From Aedoeadaptatus coxii (GTDB taxonomy: Bacteria; Bacillota; Clostridia; Tissierellales; Peptoniphilaceae): a stretch of 64,000 nt of DNA. The notes beneath the pieces were generated by a model. It was not told the DNA's origin. It did not search any database and was given only the letters and a program-made list of their open reading frames with translations. The DNA is taken from assembly GCF_001553115.1 (NCBI RefSeq), contig NZ_KQ960172.1, forward strand, positions 86,111 to 150,110, read 5' to 3'. Each line of letters begins with the position of its first letter. Position 1 is the first letter of the stretch. Shown here piece by piece: positions 19,047-27,491 of this stretch. Position numbers and translations under genes: made by a program.

Positions 19047-20049
19047 TGTCCTCACCTTTATCCTCGTTCTTCTTCTCTTTCCCTTTTTCTTCAAGCTCTC
19101 TGTCGTGTCGTTCGTAGGCTTCGATGATTCTTTGAACCAAGGGATGACGCACGATGTCCGTCCGGCCCAGGCGAATAATATCCACGCCCTTTACCCCGTC
19201 TAAAATACGGAGCACAGTTTTTAAGCCCGATTGCTTTCCTCGAGGAAGGTCGATTTGGGTGACGTCGCCGGTAATAATAGCCTTGGATCCGTAACCTAAG
19301 CGCGTTAAGAACATTTTCATCTGCTCGTTGGTCGTATTTTGCGCTTCGTCTAAAATAACGTAGGCATTGTCCAGCGTACGGCCTCGCATATAAGCGAGGG
19401 GCGCCACTTCGATAAGACCTTTTTCAAGATATTTTCCGAAGGCGTCTTGCCCTAAAATTTCAAATAAGGCGTCGTACAAAGGCCGTAAATAGGGATCCAC
19501 CTTCATTTGTAAATCGCCGGGTAGAAAACCTAAGTTTTCTCCGGCTTCCACTGCAGGGCGGGTGAGAATAATACGATTCACTTCTTTGTCTTTAAAGGCC
19601 TTTACCGCATTGGCCATGGCGATATAGGTTTTACCCGTACCTGCCGGCCCGATGCCGAAGACCACATCGTTGCTGCGAATAGCATCGAGATAGCGTTTTT
19701 GCCCCAAGGTCTTCGGACGGAGAGGGCGTCCCATTTCCGTATAGACGATGACGTCGTCTAAAAGGGAATTAATACTGTCTTCGATGCCGTCGTTTACGAG
19801 ATCGATGCTGTAGCCCACATCCCGCTTGTCGATCTTTTTTTGTCTTTGTATGGCTTCCAATAAATTATGGAGCACAATTTGCGCCTTATGGCAGCCTTCT
19901 TCCCCGCCTTTTACCTTGAGCCCTCCGTTATCCTGAACGATGGTAACCTCAAAGGCCTTTTCGATCATTTTAATGTTTTCATCCAAGTAGCCGAACAACT
20001 CTTTTAACATGCGAGGATCATTAATTCCTATTTCAAAAGTCTCTTGCAA
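19033..20049 (-). CDS. phoH: PhoH family ATPase/RNA helicase-like protein
   Basis: A protein of 338 residues. The Walker A motif is FGIGPAGTGKTYIAMA (about residue 135) and Walker B is YVILDEAQN; LTRPAVEAGENLGFLPGD lies between them. PhoH proteins are cytoplasmic ATPases linked to RNA metabolism and are nearly always beside ybeY. The C-terminus is a Lys/Glu-rich tail. The start is TTG at 20049 with AGGAG six bases upstream. Confidence 0.93.
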   Translation of the reverse strand: MQETFEIGINDPRMLKELFGYLDENIKMIEKAFEVTIVQDNGGLKVKGGEEGCHKAQIVLHNLLEAIQRQKKIDKRDVGYSIDLVNDGIEDSINSLLDDVIVYTEMGRPLRPKTLGQKRYLDAIRSNDVVFGIGPAGTGKTYIAMANAVKAFKDKEVNRIILTRPAVEAGENLGFLPGDLQMKVDPYLRPLYDALFEILGQDAFGKYLEKGLIEVAPLAYMRGRTLDNAYVILDEAQNTTNEQMKMFLTRLGYGSKAIITGDVTQIDLPRGKQSGLKTVLRILDGVKGVDIIRLGRTDIVRHPLVQRIIEAYERHDRELEEKGKEKKNEDKGEDNASS

Positions 20050-20060
20050 GAACTTCTCCT

Positions 20061-20468
20061 TTACTTCCGTTTACACTTCGGTTGACCTATGATTTCCTGA
20101 TAAATAATCGGGCGCACCGCCGGATCGTAAGATTCCACGAAATCCAGAGGCCGGCTTTCTTTTTGTAAAACCGGCGGTTTCTTTAATTCCTCATGTTGAA
20201 CCAAATCGAGGACTTTCTCTTCCGCCTCTTGCGTTTTCACTTTCGGTTTCGATTGTTTCTTTTTCTTACCGAAAGCCGTGGATTCTAAAGACGATTTCGG
20301 CGGCGTCTTGCCACGAGCAATGGCCTCTTGCACTTCAATGGGAACGCCTTGAAAATCCTTTTTAAGAATCTTCTTTCCCTTCGCCTTGACACTCTGTTCA
20401 TCGGCGAGCTTTTTCACATTTCGAAAAATCGCCCAGCCCAGAATGAGCAGCCCTAGAAGCGAACTCAT
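20061..20468 (-). CDS. Unknown membrane-anchored basic protein
   Basis: A protein of 135 residues that I do not recognise. The first 15 residues ([14 protein letters not shown]) are a likely membrane anchor. The rest is hydrophilic and Lys/Pro-rich with no known motif. Positions 25-110 look disordered, and the C-terminus ends in [20 protein letters not shown]. The ATG overlaps the floA stop in an ATGA junction, so it is translated with FloA. It occupies the place of yqfB/yqfC/yqfD in Bacillus but resembles none of them by eye. A role with flotillin or PhoH is possible from position only. Confidence 0.75.
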   Translation of the reverse strand: MSSLLGLLILGWAIFRNVKKLADEQSVKAKGKKILKKDFQGVPIEVQEAIARGKTPPKSSLESTAFGKKKKQSKPKVKTQEAEEKVLDLVQHEELKKPPVLQKESRPLDFVESYDPAVRPIIYQEIIGQPKCKRK

Positions 20469-21463
20469 GCTCGATCGCCGCCGTCGGATACGATTTTATC
20501 TCCACTTTTGGCAATGGCTTCGCGCATGGAGGTATCGCTCTTCATGTTTTCAAGTTCGTAATAATCGTTGACGCTCATGGAGCCGTTTTTAAGGGCTTCC
20601 GCCAAGGCTTTGGGAACTTCCGATTGCGCTTCTACGACGCGAGCGCGCATAGCTTCCACTTCCGCGCGCATTTCCTGTTCCCTGGCGATGGCCATGGAGC
20701 GGCGTTCGCTGGCCTTCGCCTCGGCAATACGCTTGTCCGCTTCCGCCTGATCGGTTTGAAGTCTCGCACCGATATTGCGGGCCACATCCACATCGGCTAT
20801 GTCGATGGAGAGAATTTCGTAAGCGGTGCCGGAATCCAGTCCTTTTTCCAATACCACTCTGGAAATATTATCCGGATTTTCCAAAACCTCTTTATAGGTT
20901 CTCGAAGAACCGACAGTAGTGACGATGCCTTCCCCGACTCTGGCAATAATGGTTTCTTCACCGGCACCGCCGACTAAGCGATCGATATTGGCGCGAACCG
21001 TAACCTTCGCTATGACCAGGACTTCGATCCCGTCTTGTGCCACGGCGGAAATTTTCGGCGTTTCAATAACCTTCGGATTGACGCTCACTTGTACTGCTTC
21101 GAGAACATCCCGTCCCGCCAAGTCGATGGCGGCAGCTTCTTCAAAATTAAGTTCGATGTCCGCCCGTTGTGCGGCGATTAACGCGTCCACAACGGCGTCC
21201 ACATTACCTCCTGCCAGGGAGTGGCCTTCCAAAGCGCCGATATTTAATTCCATACCTGCCTTCGTCGCTTTAATCATGGGATTGACGATGCGGCGAGGTC
21301 GTACGCGACGCAGACGCATGCCGATAAGATCGCTTAAACGCACTTTCACGCCCGAGAAAAAGGCCGTAACCCATAATCCCACGGGCACCATCGTTAAGAT
21401 GATAAACAAAGCGACGACGATTAAAAAACCAATTAATCCCGCCAGTATTATACCGATTGTCAT
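20465..21463 (-). CDS. floA: Flotillin-like protein FloA
   Basis: A protein of 332 residues. An N-terminal hydrophobic segment (about residues 1-35) is followed by the conserved [14 protein letters not shown], an SPFH/PHB-like domain (about 60-230) and an Ala/Glu-rich coiled coil containing the [20 protein letters not shown] stretch. Flotillins organise functional membrane microdomains in Firmicutes. The ATG comes straight after the nfeD stop (TAA ATG) with an AGGAGG site, keeping the nfeD-floA operon. Confidence 0.95.
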   Translation of the reverse strand: MTIGIILAGLIGFLIVVALFIILTMVPVGLWVTAFFSGVKVRLSDLIGMRLRRVRPRRIVNPMIKATKAGMELNIGALEGHSLAGGNVDAVVDALIAAQRADIELNFEEAAAIDLAGRDVLEAVQVSVNPKVIETPKISAVAQDGIEVLVIAKVTVRANIDRLVGGAGEETIIARVGEGIVTTVGSSRTYKEVLENPDNISRVVLEKGLDSGTAYEILSIDIADVDVARNIGARLQTDQAEADKRIAEAKASERRSMAIAREQEMRAEVEAMRARVVEAQSEVPKALAEALKNGSMSVNDYYELENMKSDTSMREAIAKSGDKIVSDGGDRA

Positions 21464-22144
21464 TTAGGAAACCTCCTTAACATAAACAGATTTACCGCGA
21501 ACGGCGACGATGACCACGTCGCTGCCCTTTTCTATAAAAGAGCCTTCCGAGTGCACCGTTAGTTTCTCCCCGTCGAACACGCCGGTTCCCGTAGGCCTTA
21601 GTGCCGTTAGGGCGACGCCCGTTTCTCCCGGGTTGTGTCCGAGCATTGCTTGAGGATGGGCCACCTCTTTTGAAATCAACGGCTTAAGTAATGTAATCTC
21701 CTCGCCGCGCTGAATAAAATTCTTTACCATAAGGGCGATGATCACGGCGGCCACGAGAAACGTAATCGCGGCCTGAATGCCGCCGCCTATGGAAAGGGCG
21801 ATGGATAAAAGAAATAGAACAATGCCGCTTATTCCCGCTACGCCGAAGCCGGGAAGAATCAGCTCGAGGAAAAAGAGGGCGCCGCTAATTAAAAAAAGTA
21901 AAAAGGTAAGAGACGACGCCATCCCCGTTCCCATGCCGAGAACAAAATAAAAGAACATGGCGCCTAAACCGAAGATCCAGCTCTTGGATCTGCTCCCGGA
22001 AAAAAGTGCATTGACGAGGGCGACCAGGGCGAGAATGACCAATGCCGAACGTATCAATTGAATGATCGTAAGCATTTCACTCGGAATATTGTAATTGACA
22101 GCTGTTAAAAAATAACGACCCAGTAGTTTAAAAGGCGCTTTCAT
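21464..22144 (-). CDS. NfeD-family membrane protein
   Basis: A protein of 226 residues. It has an N-terminal hydrophobic segment, then several membrane helices (about residues 40-150, with LFFLELILPGFGVAGISGIV typical of NfeD) and a C-terminal OB-fold domain (GETGVALTALRPTGTGVFDG through VIVAVRGKSVYVKEV). NfeD proteins partner flotillins. This is the short form without the ClpP-like protease domain. The start at 22144 is chosen because AGGAGG lies seven bases upstream; two earlier Met codons overlap or precede the site. Confidence 0.9.
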   Translation of the reverse strand: MKAPFKLLGRYFLTAVNYNIPSEMLTIIQLIRSALVILALVALVNALFSGSRSKSWIFGLGAMFFYFVLGMGTGMASSLTFLLFLISGALFFLELILPGFGVAGISGIVLFLLSIALSIGGGIQAAITFLVAAVIIALMVKNFIQRGEEITLLKPLISKEVAHPQAMLGHNPGETGVALTALRPTGTGVFDGEKLTVHSEGSFIEKGSDVVIVAVRGKSVYVKEVS

Positions 22145-22197
22145 GTCCATTCCTCCTAATGGATTTATACCCGTCAATTTACCCTATAATCGAAAGT

Positions 22198-22222
22198 AAC
22201 CCGGAGAACAAATCCCCGGGTT
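22198..22222 (-). terminator. Hairpin after yqeY, possible weak terminator
   Basis: AACCCGG and CCGGGTT pair around an 11-base loop, just after the yqeY stop. The following T-run is poor, so termination is uncertain; it may act as a 3' stabiliser. Confidence 0.5.
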
Positions 22223-22225
22223 AAC

Positions 22226-22669
22226 TTATTTTAGAATGCGATTTACAATTGCATTAACTGCTTTACCGTCGGCGCGTCCTTGAACCTTCGGCATTATACT
22301 TTTCATCAGAAGACCCATTTGCTTCTTTTCGGTAATGTTGTTTTCTTCCATTACCTTTCGAATCATCGCTTCGAGTTCTTCTTCCGATAATTGTTCAGGC
22401 ATATAGTTTAAAAGAACGTCAATTTCCGCCTTTGTAGAATCGACAAGATCATCCCGTCCGGCTTTTTGAAATTCTTCGATGCTTCCGCGTCGCTCTTTAA
22501 TTTCTTTCGCTATGACTTGGATAACGCCATCGTCGTCTAGTTCGACACGTTCGTCGACTTCTTTTTGTTTAATGGCGGCGCGTACCATGGTAATGGTATC
22601 TTTCGTTCTCTTATCCTTATTTTTCATTGCAGTTTTAAGATCCTGCATTAAGGTTTCTTTTAAAGACAA
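22226..22669 (-). CDS. yqeY: YqeY family protein (GatB/YqeY domain)
   Basis: A protein of 147 residues: a helical GatB/YqeY domain standing alone, as in many bacteria that have this gene next to rpsU. RAAIKQKEVDERVEL, LLNYMPEQLSEEEL and KVQGRADGKAVNAIV are family signatures. Its function is not firmly known; a link to tRNA amidation has been suggested from the shared domain. The start is TTG at 22669 with AAGGTG upstream. Confidence 0.9.
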   Translation of the reverse strand: MSLKETLMQDLKTAMKNKDKRTKDTITMVRAAIKQKEVDERVELDDDGVIQVIAKEIKERRGSIEEFQKAGRDDLVDSTKAEIDVLLNYMPEQLSEEELEAMIRKVMEENNITEKKQMGLLMKSIMPKVQGRADGKAVNAIVNRILK

Positions 22670-22688
22670 AACAACACCTTCTCAACGA

Positions 22689-22868
22689 TTAGTATTTACG
22701 TTTTTTTCTGCGTGCTTCCTCAGATTTTTTCTTACGCTTTACACTGGGTTTTTCATAATGTTCACGCTTGCGAACTTCCTTTAAAACACCACTGGAAGCA
22801 CATTGTCTCTTGAATCGTTTTAAAGCGGATTCTAAAGACTCGTTTTCTCCAACGCGGATTTCCGACAT
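22689..22868 (-). CDS. rpsU: Ribosomal protein S21
   Basis: A 59-residue basic protein found by translating the minus strand. It begins [19 protein letters not shown], contains [19 protein letters not shown] and ends in a Lys/Arg-rich tail, as S21 does. S21 joins the 30S platform near the mRNA exit. A GGGAGGG site precedes the ATG. The gene has its own strong promoter and a structured leader. Confidence 0.96.
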   Translation of the reverse strand: MSEIRVGENESLESALKRFKRQCASSGVLKEVRKREHYEKPSVKRKKKSEEARRKKRKY

Positions 22869-22926
22869 GTTTTTCCCTCCCCTCTTTAGAAAAGAGTGAT
22901 TAGTCTTTTCGACTAAATTCTTAACT

Positions 22927-22955
22927 ATTATACACGTTTAGGGAGTTGAATTCAA
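22927..22955 (-). promoter_or_regulatory. Sigma-A-type promoter of rpsU
   Basis: TTGAAT (22950-22955), a 17-base spacer and TATAAT (22927-22932). A perfect 12-base palindrome, GTTGAATTCAAC at 22945-22956, covers the -35 box. The leader contains two small hairpins, TTAGTC-GAAAA-GACTAA and CTCTTT-TCT-AAAGAG; the second ends directly against the ribosome site. Confidence 0.8.
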
Positions 22956-22978
22956 CAAAAGCTGTCGTCTTAAATTAT

Positions 22979-23317
22979 TTAACCCGGAGGCCATTGTAAA
23001 CTTCTTCCGCCTAAAACGTGGAAATGCATATGTTTTACCGACTGACCGCCGTCTTCGCCGATATTGTTTACGACGCGATAACCTGCGGAAAGATTTTCCT
23101 GTTTCGCAAGATCGCGAATTTTCTTGAAGATATAGCCGACTAACTCGCCATCCTCATCTTCCAACGCATCGAGAGAATCGATGTGTTTTTTGGGAATAAC
23201 CAAAAAATGAGTGGGCGCTTGAGGATCGATATCGCGAAAGACGAAAATCTTGTCGTCTTCGTAGAGACAATCCGAAGGGATGTCGCCGGCAATAATTTTA
23301 CAAAACAGACAATCCAT
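22979..23317 (-). CDS. hinT: HIT-family purine nucleoside phosphoramidase
   Basis: A protein of 112 residues. CLFCKIIAGDIPS at the N-terminus and the catalytic triad HMHFHVLGG near the C-terminus are diagnostic for the HinT branch, which cleaves AMP-lysine-type phosphoramidates. The start at 23317 is preferred because AAGGAG sits seven bases before it and directly against the ATG at 23323. It overlaps mtaB by 20 bases. The C-terminus is short (WPPG). Confidence 0.92.
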   Translation of the reverse strand: MDCLFCKIIAGDIPSDCLYEDDKIFVFRDIDPQAPTHFLVIPKKHIDSLDALEDEDGELVGYIFKKIRDLAKQENLSAGYRVVNNIGEDGGQSVKHMHFHVLGGRSLQWPPG

Positions 23318-24620
23318 GCTCATTCTCCTTTCCGATGCGGCCCGTTAACTGGCCCTCATCTTCTCCCTCAATTGTAACATATTCCAGACGATTATGAAGG
23401 TTTTTATCGCTACGCACGGCGATACGCAAATAATTTGGCGTATAACCGAAATAGAAATCGTCTTTTTCTTCTTCAAAGAGCACGGGATAGGTTTTGCCTG
23501 CAAGTTTTTCAATAAACGCATGATGCATCTTATTGCCCAGCTCGATCATTTCCCGGGCCCGCTCTTTTTTCACATCCCCGTGAATTTGATCGCTCCGCTT
23601 GGCTGCCGGTGTATTTTTTCTGCGACTGTAAGGGAAGACGTGGAGATCGCTGAAGGCCATCTCTTTTACAAAATCGTAGCTTTCCTTAAAATCCTCGTCC
23701 GTTTCCCCGGGAAAGCCCACGATAACGTCGGTGGTAATGCCTGCGTCGGGATAATACTCGCGAATGCGCTTCACCGTTTTACGGTATTCGTCGGGCGTGT
23801 ACTTGCGATTCATTGCCTTCAGCGTTTGAGTGGCGCCGCTTTGAAGTGACAAATGGAAATGAGGCATAAAACCGTTCAATTCTTTCACTCGTTTTAAAAA
23901 CTCATCGGTAATGGTCATAGGTTCCACCGACGAGAGGCGAATGCGATCGATTCCCTTCACGCCGTCGATTGCTTCGATTAAGTCCACGAGGGATAAATCG
24001 CCCTCTAAATCTTTGCCGTAACTTCCGATGTGAATCCCCGTAAGCACTACTTCCCGGAATCCGTTTTTCCCGAGGCGCTCCGCCTCTTTTACGGCGTCTT
24101 CTATATCTCTTGAACGAATGAAGCCGCGGGCGTAGGGGATAATGCAGTAAGAGCAGTATTGATTACAGCCGTCCTGCACTTTCATGTAGGCCCGAGTGCG
24201 CCCTTCCACTTCTTTAATGGCAAGGCTTTCAAAGGGATCGCCTTGGGCGTGTTGTTCCACGTCTACGATTTGATCCGACCCTTTAAATAATTCATCTAAA
24301 TGGCGGGGAAGTTCTCTACGATTTTTCGTGCCGAGGACCAAATCTACCCCTTCGATTTTCGCCACTTCCTCTTGGGAAACCTGAGCATAACAGCCGAAAA
24401 CCACCACTTTGCAATGAGGATTTTTTCGTTTGTGGCGCCGAATAATTTGTCGACTCTTCCGATCGCTCTCGTTGGTGACGGTACAGGTGTTAATGAGCAC
24501 CACATCCGCATCCTCTTCCGTGTCGAGGATATAGCCTTCGCCTTCGAGCATTTCCTCCACGGCTTCGGTTTCGTATTGATTCACTTTGCAGCCCAGCGTA
24601 TAAATTTTAAAGCGTCTCAA
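23298..24620 (-). CDS. mtaB: tRNA (t6A37) methylthiotransferase MtaB
   Basis: A protein of 440 residues. The N-terminal methylthiotransferase domain has YTLGCKVNQYETEAVEEM and INTCTVTNESD; the radical-SAM cluster is CNQYCSYCIIPYARG; a TRAM domain closes the protein. The LGCKVNQYE form points to the MtaB/YqeV branch, which converts t6A to ms2t6A in tRNA, rather than MiaB or RimO. The start is TTG at 24620, overlapping the rsmE stop in a TTGA junction with GGGG upstream. Confidence 0.92.
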   Translation of the reverse strand: MRRFKIYTLGCKVNQYETEAVEEMLEGEGYILDTEEDADVVLINTCTVTNESDRKSRQIIRRHKRKNPHCKVVVFGCYAQVSQEEVAKIEGVDLVLGTKNRRELPRHLDELFKGSDQIVDVEQHAQGDPFESLAIKEVEGRTRAYMKVQDGCNQYCSYCIIPYARGFIRSRDIEDAVKEAERLGKNGFREVVLTGIHIGSYGKDLEGDLSLVDLIEAIDGVKGIDRIRLSSVEPMTITDEFLKRVKELNGFMPHFHLSLQSGATQTLKAMNRKYTPDEYRKTVKRIREYYPDAGITTDVIVGFPGETDEDFKESYDFVKEMAFSDLHVFPYSRRKNTPAAKRSDQIHGDVKKERAREMIELGNKMHHAFIEKLAGKTYPVLFEEEKDDFYFGYTPNYLRIAVRSDKNLHNRLEYVTIEGEDEGQLTGRIGKENEHGLSVL

Positions 24621-25339
24621 GCTCTTCCCCTTTCCATTAAACGGCGCACAACATAGGAAGCGACGATGCCCGCCGTTTCCGTTCGTAAAATCGAATCGCC
24701 CAATGTGACGAATATTCCCTTCCCCTCGAGCAGTTTCACTTCCCTTGGAGCCAAGCCGCCTTCCGCGCCGATTAAAACGTAGACCGTGCCTTTTTTCTCG
24801 AAGGAAAGATCCATAATATCCCGTTCTTCTTCCCCTTCGTAACAGACGACGAGAACGTCCTCTTCACTCAGATTGTCCACGAGATCGTCTACCGTCCACA
24901 GGTCGCCGACGTCGGGAATGAGCCGTCGATTGGATTGTTTCGCCGCTTCTTCGGCTATTTTTTCAAACCGCTTGCGCTTGCTGTCGTATTTCTTCGAAAG
25001 ATTGGCGACGGAACGATCGGTTTGAATGGGAATGAAGCCGTCGATGCCGCATTCTGTTGCGTGTTTTAATACGAGCTCGGTCTTTTGGCTCTTCCCCACG
25101 CCTTGGCAAAGGACGAGGCGACTCCCCTCACCCTCGTCCGGAAGTTGCTCCTCCACCATGACGAAGGCTTCGTCTTCTATGATGTGAAGTTTTCCGAGAA
25201 ACTGCGTTCCCTCGTAAGCGAGGAGAATGTCCGCGCCCTCTTCCTTTCGGAGCACGCGAAGAAGATGGAAACTGTCCTCTCCATCCAGTTTTGCGTAATT
25301 TCCTATAACGGGTTTGTCCTTTACGAAAAATTGTCTCAA
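24617..25339 (-). CDS. rsmE: 16S rRNA (uracil(1498)-N3)-methyltransferase
   Basis: A protein of 240 residues, SPOUT fold. LIGAEGGLAPREV and TLGDSILRTETAGI make the knotted SAM site, and RFEKIAEEAAKQSNRRLIP is the family's central motif. It modifies U1498 of 16S rRNA. The start is set at TTG 25339: it gives the standard N-terminus (RQFFV), has AGGAG upstream, and overlaps the prmA stop in a TTGA junction. The longest frame, ten codons longer, lacks such support. Confidence 0.92.
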   Translation of the reverse strand: MRQFFVKDKPVIGNYAKLDGEDSFHLLRVLRKEEGADILLAYEGTQFLGKLHIIEDEAFVMVEEQLPDEGEGSRLVLCQGVGKSQKTELVLKHATECGIDGFIPIQTDRSVANLSKKYDSKRKRFEKIAEEAAKQSNRRLIPDVGDLWTVDDLVDNLSEEDVLVVCYEGEEERDIMDLSFEKKGTVYVLIGAEGGLAPREVKLLEGKGIFVTLGDSILRTETAGIVASYVVRRLMERGRA

Positions 25340-26247
25340 TCTAATCTCCTCGCTGCCACCGCCGACCAATCGCCGTCGGTTTTATCGTCGAGAAGTTCAA
25401 AGCCTTCTCGTTCAAGAGCATCGATGACATCCTGAAGCTTTTCTTTTAAAATCCCCGACGCGATGTAAATGCCGCCGATCTTTACGTGTTCCTTTACATC
25501 GTGGAGCATGCCGATAATCACCTCGGCAAAAATATTGCTTACTACCACATCGGCAGACTCCGTCACCACGCTGAAAAGATCCCCTTTACGCAAATCGATG
25601 CGATCGAGCATCTTGTTTTTTTCGGCATTTTCCTCCGTGGCGATCATACACTGAGGATCCAAGTCCACTGCGATAACCTTCTTTGCGCCGCTTTTGACGG
25701 CGACGAGGGAGAGAATACCGCTGCCGCAACCGATATCGATCACGCTATCTCCGGGACGAATGTAGTCCCTTAAATAACGAGAACAGAGGAAGCTTGTGGC
25801 ATGATTGCCGCTCCCAAAAGCCATGCCCGGATCTAAAATAATAATCTCTTCTCCGTCTTTTACATCGTAATCTTCCCAGGAAGGCACGATGGTCAGACCC
25901 TCGTCAATGGAAATGGGATGGAAGTAAGATTTCCAGTCATTGGCCCAATCCTGATCGGGCACATCCCCCTCTTCCACTTCAAAGCCTTTTTCCATTGCGC
26001 CTTTTTTTACGGCGAGCCTTTCTTCCTCTTGAGAAGCATCGAAATAAGCTTTTAACTCGAAACGATCCGCATCAATTTCCAGCACATCTTCGTCGACGGC
26101 ATCCCAAATAAAACCGCCTTCTTTTAAATTGTCGATGGCATCTCCCGAAATGACTTCGTAACTGTCGACGCCCTGTTCCTGTAGAAAAAGTTCCCCTTCT
26201 TCTTGGCGACTGTGATCGCCTTTAATCGTAAGCATTTTATATTGCAT
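25336..26247 (-). CDS. prmA: Ribosomal protein L11 methyltransferase
   Basis: A protein of 303 residues. The C-terminal SAM domain has PGMAFGSGNHATSFLC, VIDIGCGSGILSLVAVKSGA, VIAVDLDPQCMIATEENAE and VVSNIFAEVI. It trimethylates L11. It starts one base inside the dnaJ stop (TAATG), and the dnaJ-prmA-rsmE-mtaB order is conserved in Firmicutes. Confidence 0.95.
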   Translation of the reverse strand: MQYKMLTIKGDHSRQEEGELFLQEQGVDSYEVISGDAIDNLKEGGFIWDAVDEDVLEIDADRFELKAYFDASQEEERLAVKKGAMEKGFEVEEGDVPDQDWANDWKSYFHPISIDEGLTIVPSWEDYDVKDGEEIIILDPGMAFGSGNHATSFLCSRYLRDYIRPGDSVIDIGCGSGILSLVAVKSGAKKVIAVDLDPQCMIATEENAEKNKMLDRIDLRKGDLFSVVTESADVVVSNIFAEVIIGMLHDVKEHVKIGGIYIASGILKEKLQDVIDALEREGFELLDDKTDGDWSAVAARRLD

Positions 26248-27377
26248 TAGTCAAAAAAGTCCTTTAGCTTTTGTAGAAATCCTTTTTCCTGCTCGGTCTT
26301 GGTTTCGCCCTTTTGATTGCGAAGTTCTTCTAAAAGTTCCCGCTCTTCGTCGGAAACCTTCGTCGGTACGAGAATCTTAACGGTAAAGAGTAAATCTCCC
26401 GCCCCTTTCCGTCTAAGGAAGGGAACCCCTTCTCCTTTAATAGTGAAGGTCTCGCCGCTTTGGGTGCCGGCGGGAATATCGTAGTCGATAATTTCCTGCA
26501 AAGTAGGCACTTTAATCGTGCCGCCTAAAACGGCATCTTCGTAGCGAATAGGAATGTCTACGTGAAGATCATTGCCTTCCCGGCTAAACACGTTGTCCTC
26601 TTCGATGTGAAGATAAATATAGACCGTGCCCGGTTGGCCGCCGTTTTCTCCGGCATGGCCTTCTCCGGACATGGTGATCACGCTTCGGCCATCTACCCCT
26701 GCGGGAATACGAATGTGAAGTTTACGATTCACCGTTTCCCGTCCGCTGCCGTGGCAATGCTTACAGGGCTTTTCGATAACAGTACCCGTGCCGCCGCAAT
26801 CGCTACACGGCACGACGCGCATAAAACGTCCGAAGGCGGAAGATGTGGCTTGGCGCACTTGGCCGCTGCCGCCGCAGGTTTTACACGTATGCACGCTCTC
26901 TTCGTCTTCCGCGCCGCTGCCGTGGCAACGGGAACATTCTTCCGTGCGGCGAATTTGAATATCTTTTTCCGTGCCGAAAACCGCTTCTTTAAACGTAAGA
27001 TTTAAATCGTAGCGAATATGGGCGCCGTCCCGGGGGGCCTTTGCCGTGTTGCCGCCGGAAAAGTTGGCGCCGAAACCGCCACCGAACATATCGAAGATGT
27101 CGCCGAAAATATCGCCGAATCCGCCGAAGTCGCCACCGCCGGATGCGCCGAAATCATTTTTAAGCCCATCTTCCCCGTAGGTATCGTAGGTTCTTTTTTT
27201 TGTTTCGTCGGAAAGCACTTCGTAGGCGAAGTTCACCTCTTTAAATTTCGTTTCCGCCTCTTCGTCGCCGGGATGCAGATCCGGGTGGTACTGCTTGGCT
27301 TTTTTACGATATGCTTTTTTTATTTCTGAAGATGTCGCCGTGCGCTCGATCTCCAAAACCTCGTATAAGTCTCTCAT
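26247..27377 (-). CDS. dnaJ: Chaperone DnaJ
   Basis: A protein of 376 residues from the ATG at 27377. The J domain has the HPD motif (KQYHPDLHPGDEE). A Gly/Phe-rich linker, four CxxCxGxG zinc motifs (CSRCHGSG, CKTCGGSG, CSDCGGTG, CKHCHGSG) and the client-binding C-terminus follow. It delivers clients to DnaK and stimulates its ATPase. Earlier ATG and GTG codons at 27386 and 27389 are possible starts, as ribosome sites here are weak. A terminator separates it from dnaK; a TATGAT -10-like box lies at 27413-27418. Confidence 0.95.
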   Translation of the reverse strand: MRDLYEVLEIERTATSSEIKKAYRKKAKQYHPDLHPGDEEAETKFKEVNFAYEVLSDETKKRTYDTYGEDGLKNDFGASGGGDFGGFGDIFGDIFDMFGGGFGANFSGGNTAKAPRDGAHIRYDLNLTFKEAVFGTEKDIQIRRTEECSRCHGSGAEDEESVHTCKTCGGSGQVRQATSSAFGRFMRVVPCSDCGGTGTVIEKPCKHCHGSGRETVNRKLHIRIPAGVDGRSVITMSGEGHAGENGGQPGTVYIYLHIEEDNVFSREGNDLHVDIPIRYEDAVLGGTIKVPTLQEIIDYDIPAGTQSGETFTIKGEGVPFLRRKGAGDLLFTVKILVPTKVSDEERELLEELRNQKGETKTEQEKGFLQKLKDFFD

Positions 27378-27451
27378 AAACACCATCACTTTCTAGTCGC
27401 TCAAATAGTGTTATCATACCTTAAAATCGGCCGCTAAGGAAGATATAAACT

Positions 27452-27476
27452 AAAAAAGGGCACTCTCGTGCCCCTT
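27452..27476 (-). terminator. Intrinsic terminator after dnaK
   Basis: GGGCAC-GAGA-GTGCCC on the minus strand is followed by six T. It lies between dnaK and dnaJ, so dnaJ depends on read-through or on its own weak promoter. Confidence 0.88.
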
Positions 27477-27491
27477 ATTAGCTTGTCGGTT

